Assembly: GCF_032362555.1 (NCBI RefSeq)
Contig: NC_083510.1
Coordinates: forward strand, 3,871,501-3,935,500
Length of the DNA stretch: 64,000 nucleotides
Source: Amyelois transitella
Taxonomy: Eukaryota > Arthropoda > Insecta > Lepidoptera > Pyralidae
Reading direction: 5' to 3'
The position numbers and the translations under genes were made by a program. The notes under the pieces are model-generated. The model worked only from the letters and a program-made list of their open reading frames with translations. It had not been told where the DNA came from and made no database searches. Numbering within the stretch: position 1 is the first letter of the stretch; each line of letters begins with the position of its first letter. Of this stretch, positions 10,837 to 23,478 are shown in pieces.

Positions 10837-13800
10837 CTAATGTAGGTATGTAATAAACCTACTCAAAACTAGACTGGAAAATGTTGCAAATCAAGACGTC
10901 TTTAAACTAGACAATAACGACGAACTGACGCAAAATATCAATTAATGTAATGCGACTCGTTAGCATTGCTAAATATCATTGTAACTTTTAATTATAAAAA
11001 CACTAGCAGCGTCCATTGGCTCTTCTGTTACATCAAATTTTTAATAAACACTTCCGCATTTTAGTCTATAATAGATAAAAAAGCCTTAAGTCTGAACCAA
11101 AACATAGAGTCTGTATAGCCCATAAAATAAGTAAATCAATTTTATTATTTATTAGGAATTTTCTTTGTAACTCATCACCTATTAGTAATTTTCAGAGCTA
11201 ATAATCTTGTTAAAATTTGAAATATTATTTTTAATATTTGATATTTGATTTTAATATGATATTTTTTTCCTTTATAATTTGTCCCGTATATAAAGAATAT
11301 ATTTATATGATATTAGAATAGAAACGTAAATTAATTTAGATGTTTAGTGAATTGACTCAGTGCTAGCGTTTCCTAAATTGACCAACCAAAAATGTTTACA
11401 GAAATCTTAATTTTTCTGCTATCTGTACCAAGGGTGGTAGGCGCTATGTGCTCTGAGCTATGTAAGGGGTTATCTCCTCTGTCGGTGCTCTATCTAAATC
11501 TGTATTATCGTGGCGAATAATTATTATAACATATACAACTTGTACTTACATGAATACAGATAACGAGGCCGGTATTAAATTGAATTCTGATGACTTACAT
11601 TTGATTATAATCCATTGGGTAGTGATAGTTTACAGTTTGGGTTGATCGAATCTTGTTTGGATTTAGCTGACAAGTACATAATCGAAATTATCGACAGTAT
11701 TTTGCTGTACAGTATGAAGTTTGAGCGTATGACCTTATTGTGTGACCTAGCGTGCCGAAAGGCTCTCTTAAATCTAATACCGATAATATCTAACTGTTAA
11801 AAATAACGTAAGAAAAAGAGTCAATATTAATTAAATGTGTTCAATTCCGTTTTGTTTTTGGACCATTTTTAAATACTATATTATAAATAATGTATCTTGT
11901 TACTTATGTTATCAATCTGAAATGTTTTGAGTATATTTCATATATTCCTACTTATACAATGTTAAGTGCATAAAAACTATTTATATATACATATATACTC
12001 TAAAATATATTACTCTGAAAGAGTTATAATCACAGCTATTTACAATTCTTCTACGCAAAATCTATTGAACAGTTTAAGATAAAACGTTACAAAAAGCTTA
12101 AACATTTTATTAAAACATAAGCTACAATTAACATGCGAGCAAACCATCGAGCGAATACATATTTTATAATTCATAGATACAAGTATAATACATAGACAAA
12201 AATCAATTACTTTTTATACAAGACTGAACGCCACCTAGAAACAAGTGCACATAATAACGCGCCAAATGAAAACGCCCGATGATCACTTAATCCTCACTTA
12301 CGACCACTTAAGCGGTTAATCCCTGCACATCCTCTCGATCACAAAGCAGCCTCCGATCCTCGACGACCTGGTCTGCCTTATCATCGTCATCATGACTTGT
12401 AAAGGCCCCTCGTTATTTATTTTACGAGGTAATACGTCACTTGGAGATTTTGCATGTAAAGTGTATGTCGACTACGTGCGATATAATAAAGAGATTTTCA
12501 TACGAGTGCATGTAAAAGACAATGAGAACTATACAACATTTTTGCCCGTACTTCACTCCCCTGGGCAGCAAATACGTCTATATTTAAGATCCTTAGGTAC
12601 CTACGTTGTTACAAAAAGGTTATTGTAAATATTTGTTTATTTTGTTTCAGTTGTAATTAGGTATGTATTAAAAAATATGTCAGTTTTTGTATATAATATG
12701 TGCCAATTTACATAAATGTTAACTGTCGCCCGTGGTTCGGATTGAGTGATTTGATTTTGACGTGATAGATGGTCATACAATCACTGTTTCATATTTGTAA
12801 TATTATGCTGTGATGATAGCGAGAGTGGACTAAAGGGCGAAAAATCATATTTTATTAATATATTATGTTATACCTACATATCCTTCTTCAAATATAATTT
12901 TTATCTCTTTTAATGCATAAATGAACTAAATACAAACAAACGTACTCTTGACCAAATCGGAGACGTATTGTAGAAAGGTCGGGTTTGAGTACTAAACATA
13001 AGTTTGAAGAGTTCTTAGCTGGCAAGTGGAAAGACCTAATCTCTGCCTACTACTCCGAAAAAAGAGGCAAGTTTATATATATTTTATCCCTTTAATTAAA
13101 ACATCATCCCATCTCATGATTACTAAACCAACTCGGTCTCACGGCAAAAATAAATCCCATTAATTCATAACAAGAACATCGATCCCAACCATCAATATAA
13201 ACCGTGGTATCGAAAGTGTAAAGCGCTGCACACACAACGTCGTCTCGCGGCGGAAATGGCGTCTAACCGGATATTGTATCGCGCCTTCATCTCCGGCGCG
13301 CTTCCGGTTCCGCCCCCCCTCTCGCCGCTCGTGCGTCGCCTAATTACTACATGTATGAACACAGCCCTATGCTGAAATGTTGTGCTAGATTTCAGTGTCG
13401 ATGGATTTTTTAAATGTGTGTCACACGCCTTATTTATGGGAATTGTTTTACTGGGCATTGTGATGTCTAGTTTAATAAAAATAACATTAAGTACTTAGCC
13501 ACATTTAACACTACATTTTCAGTATGGCATGTCACTTTGTTTTTACAATTTTATTAGTTGGTACATGCAGAAAAATTTAGATATTTTTAGTGTCTATAAT
13601 TTGTAACCTACTTGCAATTTTGATGGAAGTGCTTTTAGTTTTTAACGTTTGACACAAAAAGATTTATTTTTTTACCTAATTAATAAACCTAATATAGTAA
13701 GCATACATAGTAATTGAATTTTAAACATGTAAAGATTTGGTAACTCAATAACGTAATTTTCACTATTAGTGTAATTTATTCGACTTCTAAACTATTAACC

Positions 13801-16800
13801 CACATGCACCCCTCATCACGAATCGCGAGAACACGCCAAACAAATGCCATCGCCCTGTTAATGTCCAATCTAACAAAGGAATATACAATTAAAAGTGTAA
13901 CATCTTGTATCGTTGTCAACACACACGATTATTTGGGAATGCGGTTGGGGAACATCTGTCTAACATTGATTGCATATGACCCGCTAGCCGTGGTTTGCGA
14001 GCAAGGTGCGGCTTCTGACCCACAGGTCCCGGGACACGATGATTAACAAACATTTTCTAGGTTTGATTGGCTTGGGTCTTATTGTTTATAGTATTTATTA
14101 TATACACGATTACTTATGTATCCATTACGGAGTACATAGAGCCAATAATATTGAAAAACTGTTAGGTAAGTTGGTACAATCAGCTGTATGGCTTGATGAT
14201 GGAATGATGTTTTAATAGTGTCAGGTAAAAGAAGATTACTACGTTTATAAGCCTTTCCCTTGACTGCCTTTTACGATCTGCATGGGAAAAGAAGCAGCAA
14301 GCACATATAGTTTTTTCTTCGCTACCAGACCAGCATGGAAGCTAGTATTTACATATTCTAATAGTATCGTACTAGTATTTACAGCATGAATGCTCGTATT
14401 TACAAACAAAATTTAAAAATTCATGTATCAAATTCAAAACCAATGTGTATGATTAATCAAAATGAAGAAATAAATGCACATTTTAAATTATAAGTTATTA
14501 TTAGACTCACTAATATTTAAATTTAGTAAAATGATCCTTGATTAATGGTAATTAAGAGCAGATGTATGTGGTATTAAAGTCCTTGTCCAGATTAATTATA
14601 ATTAACTAATTATTAAATGATTGGTTCCTCTTATATCTTATAAATAATTTCCAAATTTAATAAAATTACAGAAACTGTACCTAAATACTAAGACCTACAT
14701 TGTAACCATATTCAAGGAATAAATGATGATGATTATTTTCAATCTCAAAATCAATTACAAGCTTTGTGTAACTGTTAAGTGAGTAGGATATCATTTAATT
14801 ATAGCAATTGCAACAAAAATTGCAATGAAATATTACATTCACATGATATTTCTTTCAACCAATCAGTACATCCAGCTGCATACTTATTTCATCAATCTTT
14901 TATGCAAGCCCATTATTTTAGAATATTGTTGAAACGTTCGTCTTGGACTTCGCCTTCCAATAATCCCAATTACACTCGTCGTACTTATTAAAGTCCGCCA
15001 TTGCAAGTGATTTATTTATTTATAGTTACAAAATAAAAACTAATTACAGTACTATTTGTTGTAAATCTAAATATATGTAAATTTCCCTGCAATAAACAAC
15101 TAAACTTACTAATAATACAAGTAATGAAGTGTACAAATACATTTCTTAGTACAAACCGCGAGTTCCAAAGGAGAGTAAACCCCACGTTGGTAGGATAACT
15201 CTGTTTAACCGTACAAGTTAGGTGGATTACCGATCTGTCCTGATTTACGGCAGCTCGGGTTACATGCCACCCTCGTCGCACCCCGTCGCGCCGTTTATAA
15301 ACAACTATTAAATAAATGTACTTTTATTCTTAGATTAAAATTAAGAACAATTTGTGGACACAACAAAGTATTTTGGTTCTGTATAAATTAAAAAGTTATT
15401 TTTTTAACAATCTTTTGTTTAGTTTCACCTGACCCGATATTTGTATGTCAGTTTGTAATTACGAAATAACTTACTTGCAAATGTTATGACCAAAATCAAT
15501 TAAAATATTTACCTACTTATGAAAAATCTGTGTAAGCAAAGACTTTCTATTTCAAAAGTTTCACAGTGTGTGTTAATTTATTTAATTTTGAAACTATTCA
15601 ATCGTCTAAAAATTATCGATTTTTTACAACACATCTATAAAAAAAAGTTGTAAATTACCTACAAGAAATGCCGATCAAAAATTAAGTCATAATTGGCTAT
15701 CCAACATACTAATTAGAATACCTATCACGATCACTTAAAACAGCAGCTACAAAATGGAACAGCGACATATCTTATTAATTTACATCATCGATTATCGATA
15801 CTATTCAATTAAAACACGAATCGAGGCCATAAACAGTGCATTAATGGCCACCACATTAATTGAGCGAGTTTTTTTCCACTCGCTTGGAGTCGGTCGCCTA
15901 GGACAATTACATCTGTTATTTAAAGAACTATACTGTCACTGATGAGGGTCAGTCCACTTGTGATCATGGGCTGTGAGCTCCCATACTGGTCCGATGGCGA
16001 AGTAAAAGCATATAGCCTGCCAGCTGCTTCCCATGTAAAAGTTAGTGCAAAAGTCAATCAAGGAAAGGGCTAAACTTGTCAGTTTCTGAATTCTTAGCTA
16101 CTCGTTAAGCCTTCCAGCTAAACGGGTTCTTTTCGTCTTTTCAAAACTATTGACTCTGTCTACCTCTTGATAATGTATATTCAATGTAGTTTCTGTAGCT
16201 CAAAAGAATATTTCTTAAAATATGTCACGGCCCGATTAGTGGACAAAGTGTATGTAATTTTATGTCGGGTAAATAAGGTATCGGGTAAATTATACATACA
16301 GGCACAAAAAATTACAATTTTTAAATGGTCTTATTCACTTTAGATAAATATTAACCCAGTGAAATAAAATTAAAAAAATTGATAGCTTCGTTAATTTAAC
16401 ACATTCTGGTCAATTTTACCGTATGGGTTTCAAATGTGACATAAAATAATCCTAAGGAACTCGTCGTCGGATCATAGTGGACCGACCCCGCAATAGCCCC
16501 TCTATACAAGCTCATTTAACCCCCTCGTGAAGGGGACAACAATGACATTCGGCGTTCGCAAACTGCTCGCTGTCATTTAGCTGCGAACTGATGGAGTCGT
16601 TCGCATTGTTGTCGATCAAAATGAGAATATTATTTTGTATGTTTTTCATTACAAAAAAAAAAGATGTGGATGTACCGAAAGAAGTAGGTAGGTATATGCG
16701 GGGATCGTGGAAAGTATGGAAAGATGCATTCTCTCTTACCTATCTGGGATAAGATAGGGCGTGATTTTATGTAGTTAATGTGTCTAGAGTTACTACGAGT

Positions 16801-19435
16801 TACTTGTGTGAAAAAAGTATGTATAATGACAGGAATGGAAAAGTTGAAAAAATGTTATTTACGATAAGTAATATTTGCTATCATGCCCATAAATATGGGC
16901 TATATGTGAAAATTGTGAAGGCAGATTAGTGAACATTGTATAAAACTAAGTATAAAACGCAAAAAAAACACAATTAAAAATGTAATATAGAAGTAACTAA
17001 AAATCTTTCTACAGTACTTAATTCTTTGATCCCTTAATCACTTGAGAAGACAGAGCGGATTGTATAAATCAATCAAAGTTTCAAACTAAGATCATCATAA
17101 CTCCCACGCAACGACTCTTCTGGAAAACTTAAATTACACTTTTTTCCGCATTACGAGTGCGAATAATCTTCTTGACGGGCTGCGAAATTGATGGCGTCGA
17201 AAAAACGGCGAGTCAAAATCGTGAAGTTTTCACGTCACCCGAGTTTCACTTAGAAAAGTTTGTACATCCATTCCGAAGTTGTGCGTATACGAGAGGCTGA
17301 CAAATTTTAATGAACTGGAGGGGATGCTAATGTCTGCGCGCCGCCTAATGGGAAAACTTCGGAAATACGCCGCGGACGGAGTACGAAGGTTTTTGTACAT
17401 ATTTCTATTGTTTTAGAGACATATTTGTTGAAATCGTTGAACAATATTAACAATTTGAGAACTTAAGGATTTACAATTGGTGTGAGCTCCTCATAATATC
17501 GTACTTTTTTTGCTTTCAACACCTTGCTCTAACCTCAACCATTATTAGATGTGTTAATTTTTATTGTTGATCCATAAACATATTTTTACTTAAGGGCACT
17601 CAAAAAAGAGTTTCGTACATTACATGAATTAAACAACTTTACCTGCAAATCATAAAATAACATTTCATGTGCAGTCTAGAGGAAACTATTAAAACGAATA
17701 AAATATTCATTTATACAATCAAATCACAATCAATTTGGCGACACAAAAGAGGTCAATTTAACAATAACATATTCCCGCGGGCTAATGAACTGAGATCGCG
17801 AGCCGCAATAGAAATCCTATACCCCTGGGCACAGAGCAATAAAAAATAAATAAAAAGCGCAGTCACTCAACGTGTGCCGTTCGGGATAAGTATAAATTAC
17901 ATTATAAATTTTAGAGTTGGTGACCAGCGAAAAAATCGTATTAGGGTTGATGGTGATTTAAATGCTCGCCCTAGGACGGGCGGAGCGGAGTCATCCATCA
18001 TATGCTTTACATATGTTTGAATAAAGCTCGTGGGAAAAGGATTTCCTCTCAAAGTCAAAGCGGGCTCAAAACAATTTAGGGTGACTATGATTTTTAGGTG
18101 TGTGGATTATTTTATTTTAACAATAGAAACCTACTCTTATTAATTTAAATATGAAATTTAAAAAAGTATTTAACATTAAATAAAAAAATATATTTAGGTA
18201 CTTATTAAAATCAGTGTATAATTATTCGGCTATGATCATGATCCCGGATTAGGTGAAGTGTAAATCATAAAAAAAATATTACAATAATAACTACGTAGCT
18301 ACATTTTTATTTAAGTTCACATCAAAGGATAATTATATTATTATAAAAAAATGATTAGAGACGTAAGCAACTACTAATAACAGGATAGCAAAAATTAACT
18401 TTCAAATCATTTTATTTTACTACAAAATCCCAAGTTTTCCTCAACGCATGGATAACGCCCCGTACAAATAGCGGATTAGGGCAGTTTGGCAAACAAGGCG
18501 TAGTCGCCGTGTGCCGGTGCCCTTAGCTAATGCTGTATTAATGGCTATTAGCCAGCTTTTGTTCTGCAATCGTTTATTATAATGCCAGTTATGACGACAT
18601 ACTAATGCGGAGATCTAGAGTCAAGTAATTATTAGTTGGTAGGTATGTACCACCTACTATACTTATAAAAAATATATTTATAAAAAAAAATATTCGTATT
18701 TGATACTTACATAATTTTAAAAATCCACGGAAAAATTTTGAATTCTCTCGATATACTTATATCTATTTCTTGATAGAAGACTGTACCGGTGTGATATTTA
18801 AATAATTGGTTTATTAATTGTCCTACTGGTTGGCAGGACATTTTAATAAGCATACATATAATTACTTCTATATCCCTTACAGTGTAGACAAAGACAACAG
18901 TCTTGAAAATACTGAAAAGCCACGTTCTACGGCTGAACACGTACACACTTAGCATTAACAATTATTATTTTGTAGGTTGGGATCAAACAGCACACTCAAA
19001 GTAAGTACATGACATACATATACCACGTCTTTATCTTTATTCTTATTCTATGGAAAGTCAGGATTACTTACTTATTTTACAGGTAATTTATAAGTATTGA
19101 TAACATTTATTCCTTTTTTTTAAAGATTTTTTTTTATTTTTCAGAAAACTGCTTTTTAATATTATTTCTACATGCGCAGTTATTAAGTACAGCAGTTTCA
19201 CTAACGTAACCTTGGGGTGTGAAGTCTACGATCGATGGCTGATGGCTCGGCAAGATAAGCCAAGTTATCAGACCAGCACGTGTCCGCTCGTACGATCATA
19301 ATGTTCGGCTTACTGCCCTTTATTGTGGGACCTTTAAGATATGTCCGATTTTTGTAGCTGTAAAGCACTGAACTGGGTTTACAAAGAAAATACATATATT
19401 GGACATTTCTTGCCTTTTTCAATGTGCATAAAAAT

Positions 19436-19560
19436 AATCACGTCTATATCCCTGACGAAGTAGACAGAGCCATTAGTCTTGAAAAGACTAAAAGAACATG
19501 TTAAGCTGACATAGTGACAGGTTGCAAGACCATCGCCGAAGAATCTCAAGGTTACATGTT
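19436..19560 (-). repeat. Dispersed repeat family 1, minus-strand partial
   Basis: Shows cacgtctatatccctgacga, gtagacagagccattagtct, a short aagactaaaag block and gtgacaggttgcaagaccat, the reverse-strand order of the reference copy. Confidence 0.8.
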
Positions 19561-20180
19561 TGCCTTTTGTTTTATGTGTCATAATATAGGTAGTGAACAA
19601 GTTATTGAACTCTAATCCAGATCTGTAATATATTATGTCTTCTACTAAAATATTAACTGCGTTTGTGGTTTTTCGAGGAAAACTTCGTAGGATCTATGGT
19701 AAGAAGATTTCTAAGTTACTTAGGTAGGTTGTAAGCTGAGTTGTAACATATATCTACATTATAAAAAGACGATCCAATTCACAGTATGCAAAGACATACT
19801 ATACATGATTTTATTTAATTAAGTACCTACCTGTAGGTATTTATATATTTAAAGGTAATGTAGGTATTTATTTTTTGCACGTAAAATGTACAACATGTGG
19901 ACTTATTAATGCCACAAGGCATTCTTTGCCAGTCGAATCTTTGGAAGCTGAGATGGATGTACGGAGATATCCATAACTGCCATATACCAATGACAATTTT
20001 ATAAGTTATTTTTCCGCAAAACAATACACGGGAAAACAATACGCACATCATATCTCATTACGCCGCCGTCAACCCACAAAGCGATCTCATTACCAACGTT
20101 TCACTTTACACTTCCTGCTCATTCGTGTGCAATCTGTAGTGTGCAAATCCGTTAATCTCATTTGGAGGGTAGCCGTGGCG

Positions 20181-20196
20181 CACGTGGCGCCACGTG
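20181..20196. promoter_or_regulatory. Palindrome of two E-boxes
   Basis: CACGTGGCGCCACGTG is a perfect 16-bp palindrome with a CACGTG E-box at each end, inside a GC-rich island. CACGTG is the canonical site for bHLH and bHLH-PAS factors (Myc/Max, Clock/Cycle). The regulatory role is inference. Confidence 0.4.
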
Positions 20197-21224
20197 GCGT
20201 AAAATCAAACTAATCTTGGTGACGTACGCGTTGGCGGGAAGGCGCGTGCGCGCTCCCGATAACGCCAAGAAACGCCATTCATACTGGCTCTTTTGTCGCG
20301 AACAATCGCCTTATTTATTTATGATATTTGCTACTACAAGTCAACCTGCCACCCTCGCATTTGTAAACTAATGTATTCTATGAGAGGACTTATGAAAGTT
20401 TTATATTAACCTTCTAAGATTTTTTAACATTTTAGTTATCAAGCTAAATAAGTGTCGAGAAAGTGTAGGTATCTATGTGATATTGTGTATGTCACATACA
20501 AGCCGGAATCATCGACAAAATATTGTCAGATGGATAATAATTAGGGGTAGAAAATAGTTTAAATTAACTCCCATGCCTCTTTTCCGGATGTGTAGACAGA
20601 AACCACTTGTCACGTACCTTCTTATTTCGCTTTATTCACATTCATTACTCTCTTCATAAATGCTCGTCGGTTTCGGTACTATCAACCAGACCTAGTGTTT
20701 CGCAAATACGCCCCCGATTTTACCAAGATACCATTTATTTTTGCTTAGTCAAACCGCTTTCATTCATCCTCCACATGACCTCATCTAAGCATTAGTTTTC
20801 CTATTCCTGTCATAACTTAGGTATACTTATTAATACCTACTTATGTTCTTTCATATGTTTTTCTTTATCACGCTATAATCCTGTCACTTAATTGTAAACC
20901 GATTATATCAGTTAACCTCTTATTTCACTGCGTTTATTCTGCTTTCATGCTTTTTCTGTCACACCTTACTCTTACTTCCATTAATTAGTGTTGGACAAAT
21001 ACGCATTCTATGCAGGTGTGCCCTTTTTGAGATTATCTTACTGCTCTAGAAGACATGCAACCACAGCATGCACGCTCCATACACCATTTTCACCGCATTC
21101 ACTCTCCTTTCAATTTTGATCTTAGATAAGTACTTATACCAACTGTTTCACTTGCTCCACTTTTTCTTCTCACAATTCTCCTATCAAAATATTACATTCT
21201 TTCATTCCACCTCTTACTGCATAT

Positions 21225-21850
21225 AATCACGTCTATATCCCTTGCGGGGTCGACTAGGGTTGCCAACTTTTTTTTACAAAAAAAACGTATAAAATTGTTT
21301 GAATGGGAAAGAAATAAAGTATTTGGAAGATAAAAAAGTATTTTTCAAATTTTTTGGTTTTACTGCCTTAAAAACGTATTTTTGTGTGCTTTTAGCACAT
21401 ACTAACAATTTCTTGCAACCTTTAAATGTTTCGCAGAAAAACTCTCTCAATGAAAGCTGAAGTGGCGGGAACGGACAGTAAATAAGAAATATTTCTTTTT
21501 ACATTTGGTTATCAGATGAATTTTTTTTAGTAATTATAAATAGTTTCCATCATCTGGCTTAACTTATATGTACAGTTAAATAGTTGTACTTATAAATACT
21601 TACCCATAATGAGTGTTTTGTTTTACGCACCACAGTAAAAGTTGGAAATAATGTATTTTCGCATACTTTATTTGTATGCAAAAGTATAAAGTATTATTAC
21701 CAAAAACAAAGTAGGATACGTTATAATAAAGTATGGTTATGGCAACCCTAGGGTAGACAGAACCAACAGTCTCGAGAAGACCAATACGCTGGCCACGTTC
21801 AGCTTTTGGTTTTGTCTAATCCGCAAGGAGACGTGATTGTTTGTTTGTAT
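21225..21850 (-). repeat. Dispersed repeat family 1, split by a MITE
   Basis: The left part (21225-21254, atcacgtctatatcccttgc) and the right part (from 21751, gggtagacagaaccaacagt onward) are the two halves of one minus-strand copy. They are separated by the element at 21255-21750. The right part ends in a short stretch of opposite orientation (ccgcaaggagacgtgattg), so the copy is also folded back on itself. Confidence 0.8.
21255..21750. mobile_element. hAT-like MITE, 496 bp, nested insertion
   Basis: The ends are inverted: TAGGGTTGCCA at the left and TGGCAACCCTA at the right. It is flanked by an 8-bp direct duplication, gggtcgac (21247-21254) and gggtagac (21751-21758), with one mismatch. 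Terminal TAGGGTTGCCA and an 8-bp target duplication fit a non-autonomous hAT-type DNA transposon. The interior is AT-rich and has no transposase frame. It sits within a family 1 repeat, so it is younger than that copy. Confidence 0.8.
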
Positions 21851-22455
21851 GTGAATGGTATATTGTGTAATTATTGTACGCCATCTTTTAATTCACTGGC
21901 AACGTATAAATTTTACTAAAAATATAAGCCGGCTGGAAATCACTTTCCGATACTGAACAGACTTGTCTGAGAAAGCTCATCCAAATACAAACATTAAACT
22001 CATTAGCTACAAGTGGCCCAGGTAACCTCGCTATAAAAAAGGCGTGGTTACTGACACCTTACTTATGAATTTAACTCCATCGAAACTAACACAAATATGT
22101 ATTATGTTACTCTTTCTGAATCGAACTGTTTCTAAATTGATTCCCGTCGGAATGACCCCATGGACTTCCTGCATTTTATATAGAAAACGTCTTGCTGGAT
22201 ATTCGTATGAATTATCATAAAGATAATCCACAAGTTTCAAAACAAGATATATATTGTAAACAAATAGCACAACCAAAACAAACAATGGAAACGTCGCATT
22301 CGCACTCAATCTAGTTCGAGGACTCCTCAAGGTACCTTAGGTTTGAAAGTTCGTTCATCAACTCAAGGAGTACAGGAAATCGCGTGGTCACAGATATCAA
22401 TATATACTTATGTAATGTATAAGACAAAAAGGATCATTGGTTCACCGTTTGACTA

Positions 22456-23128
22456 CTTTGTGTTAAATGTCGCAGAGAAATGAGGATATCAGAGATTTCA
22501 CGAAATCCCTAGGTATACCACAAAATCACGGTAGATGGTGAATATTCCAATTTTATACATCTTCTTACTTAAAAATTATTAGTGATATGACAAAATACTA
22601 TTTCAATCAAGTGATATATCATTTCACTCATCTAAATCTAGTGAAATAAAGAATGAAAAAGGTTCGTGCTAAGTCCTTTTAAAAGTACTTACATAATTAT
22701 TAACCTAACCTAACCTTTTCTTTTACGTGTGGAAAGACCTTCGTCTACCCGGCTGGGTACGGGAAGGGTTATGTGGGGCTTGAACCCACTAAAACCACTC
22801 GATGCCATCGCCTTTCGTTGCCAGGAGCATGAGCTGCCCTCGCTCATTTTCGTGACGCGGCGGCCGCTTCCACGGCGGCTTCCTTCCGCTCCCACTTGTG
22901 TCCGTTTGAGTAGAGAGAGGGAGAGAGATACATTGGACTGTTTTTACTCGGAGGTATCAGTTTTTCTGACATTTCACTAGATTTAATTTAGTAAAACGAC
23001 ATTTCACTGACTATTTTAGTAAGAAGGCGTCGTAAATAAGAATATTCAACATATGCCGTGATTTCGTGATATCCCTAGGGATTTCGCGAAATCTCTGGTT
23101 ACTTCATTTTCCTGCGACACATACAAAG
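22456..23128. mobile_element. Foldback/MITE-like element with about 90-bp inverted ends
   Basis: The left arm 22456-22547 and right arm 23040-23128 are imperfect reverse complements. Both contain agagatttc, a cacgaaat/gcgaaat block, ccctagg, aaatcacgg and end inward at gaatattc; shared ttggttc blocks may extend each arm outward by about 15 bp. The core holds short aacctaacctaacc (22702-22715) and a GC-rich segment of about 200 bp (22730-22930). No transposase is visible. It ends about 100 bp before the first FAM32A-like sequence. Confidence 0.65.
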
Positions 23129-23229
23129 GAACCAAAGCGCGAGCGTTGCATCTGTCACTAGTGATGTGCAAGCTTAGCATTAGCTACAGCTACAGCTTAC
23201 ACACCAAACTCATTAGAGTTTGTTGTGTT

Positions 23230-23478
23230 ATGAAAAACAGCACATGAAGCCACAAACTCGATAAGAAAAACAACCAAGGCTGAACTCTCATTCAAAAAGA
23301 TGCAGGAGAAGATGGCAAGTTCATGTTTTTGACTCCCCACTTCTGCTTTCATCAAATCATTTTTTTTTGTTGCTCATTGAAGATAGCTGTTGTAATTCTT
23401 CAATGGTAAAACATATATTTACACACGAGTAATTGAATTCAAAATACTTGTTGTATTGGTAATTTTACAAATTTTTAA
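23230..23478 (+). pseudogene. Decayed partial FAM32A copy at the left edge of the array
   Basis: The end of exon 1 is recognisable: aaggctgaactctcattcaa, then aagatgcaggagaagatgg. The first half of the intron follows (cccacttctgctttcatcaa, gctcattgaagatagctgtt, tacacacgagtaattgaatt). Then the sequence jumps to the spacer of the next unit at ctgctgtcaacgtcatg. The second exon and 3' end have thus been deleted, the donor reads GC instead of GT, and scattered substitutions set it apart from the array units. It is a relic of a unit older than the present array. Confidence 0.8.

Larger units (their letters stand above)
10840..21224. other. 10-kb gene-free stretch with motif-rich islands
   Basis: No exon chain or known protein was recognised on either strand. 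Islands that stand out by composition or motif density are these. 12240-12380 has two TAATCC sites (12288-12293, 12317-12322) and two cacttaa sites. 13200-13340 is CpG-rich. 16440-16640 has an inverted pair of Sox-type sites. 17140-17400 is GC-rich and nearly free of simple repeats. 20160-20290 has a double E-box palindrome. Fragments of family 1 occur near 14105-14155, 14243-14340, 16025-16180 and 18862-18935. Such islands often mark enhancers, but conservation could not be tested here. Confidence 0.4.

Noticed and set aside
13192-13458. An 88-codon minus-strand frame in a CpG-rich patch
   Set aside because: The frame has low-complexity Arg/Gly content from GC-rich DNA and no known domain; the patch is better seen as possible regulatory sequence.
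22031-22330. A 99-codon minus-strand frame with a hydrophobic N-terminal part
   Set aside because: One membrane-like segment (FPLFVLVVLFVYNIYLVLKL), but no recognisable family, no splice partners and no neighbours to support it. Left out as unproven.
22702-22715. A telomere or chromosome end
   Set aside because: Fewer than three TTAGG-type repeats, internal to a foldback element, with ordinary sequence on both sides. At most interstitial telomere-like sequence.
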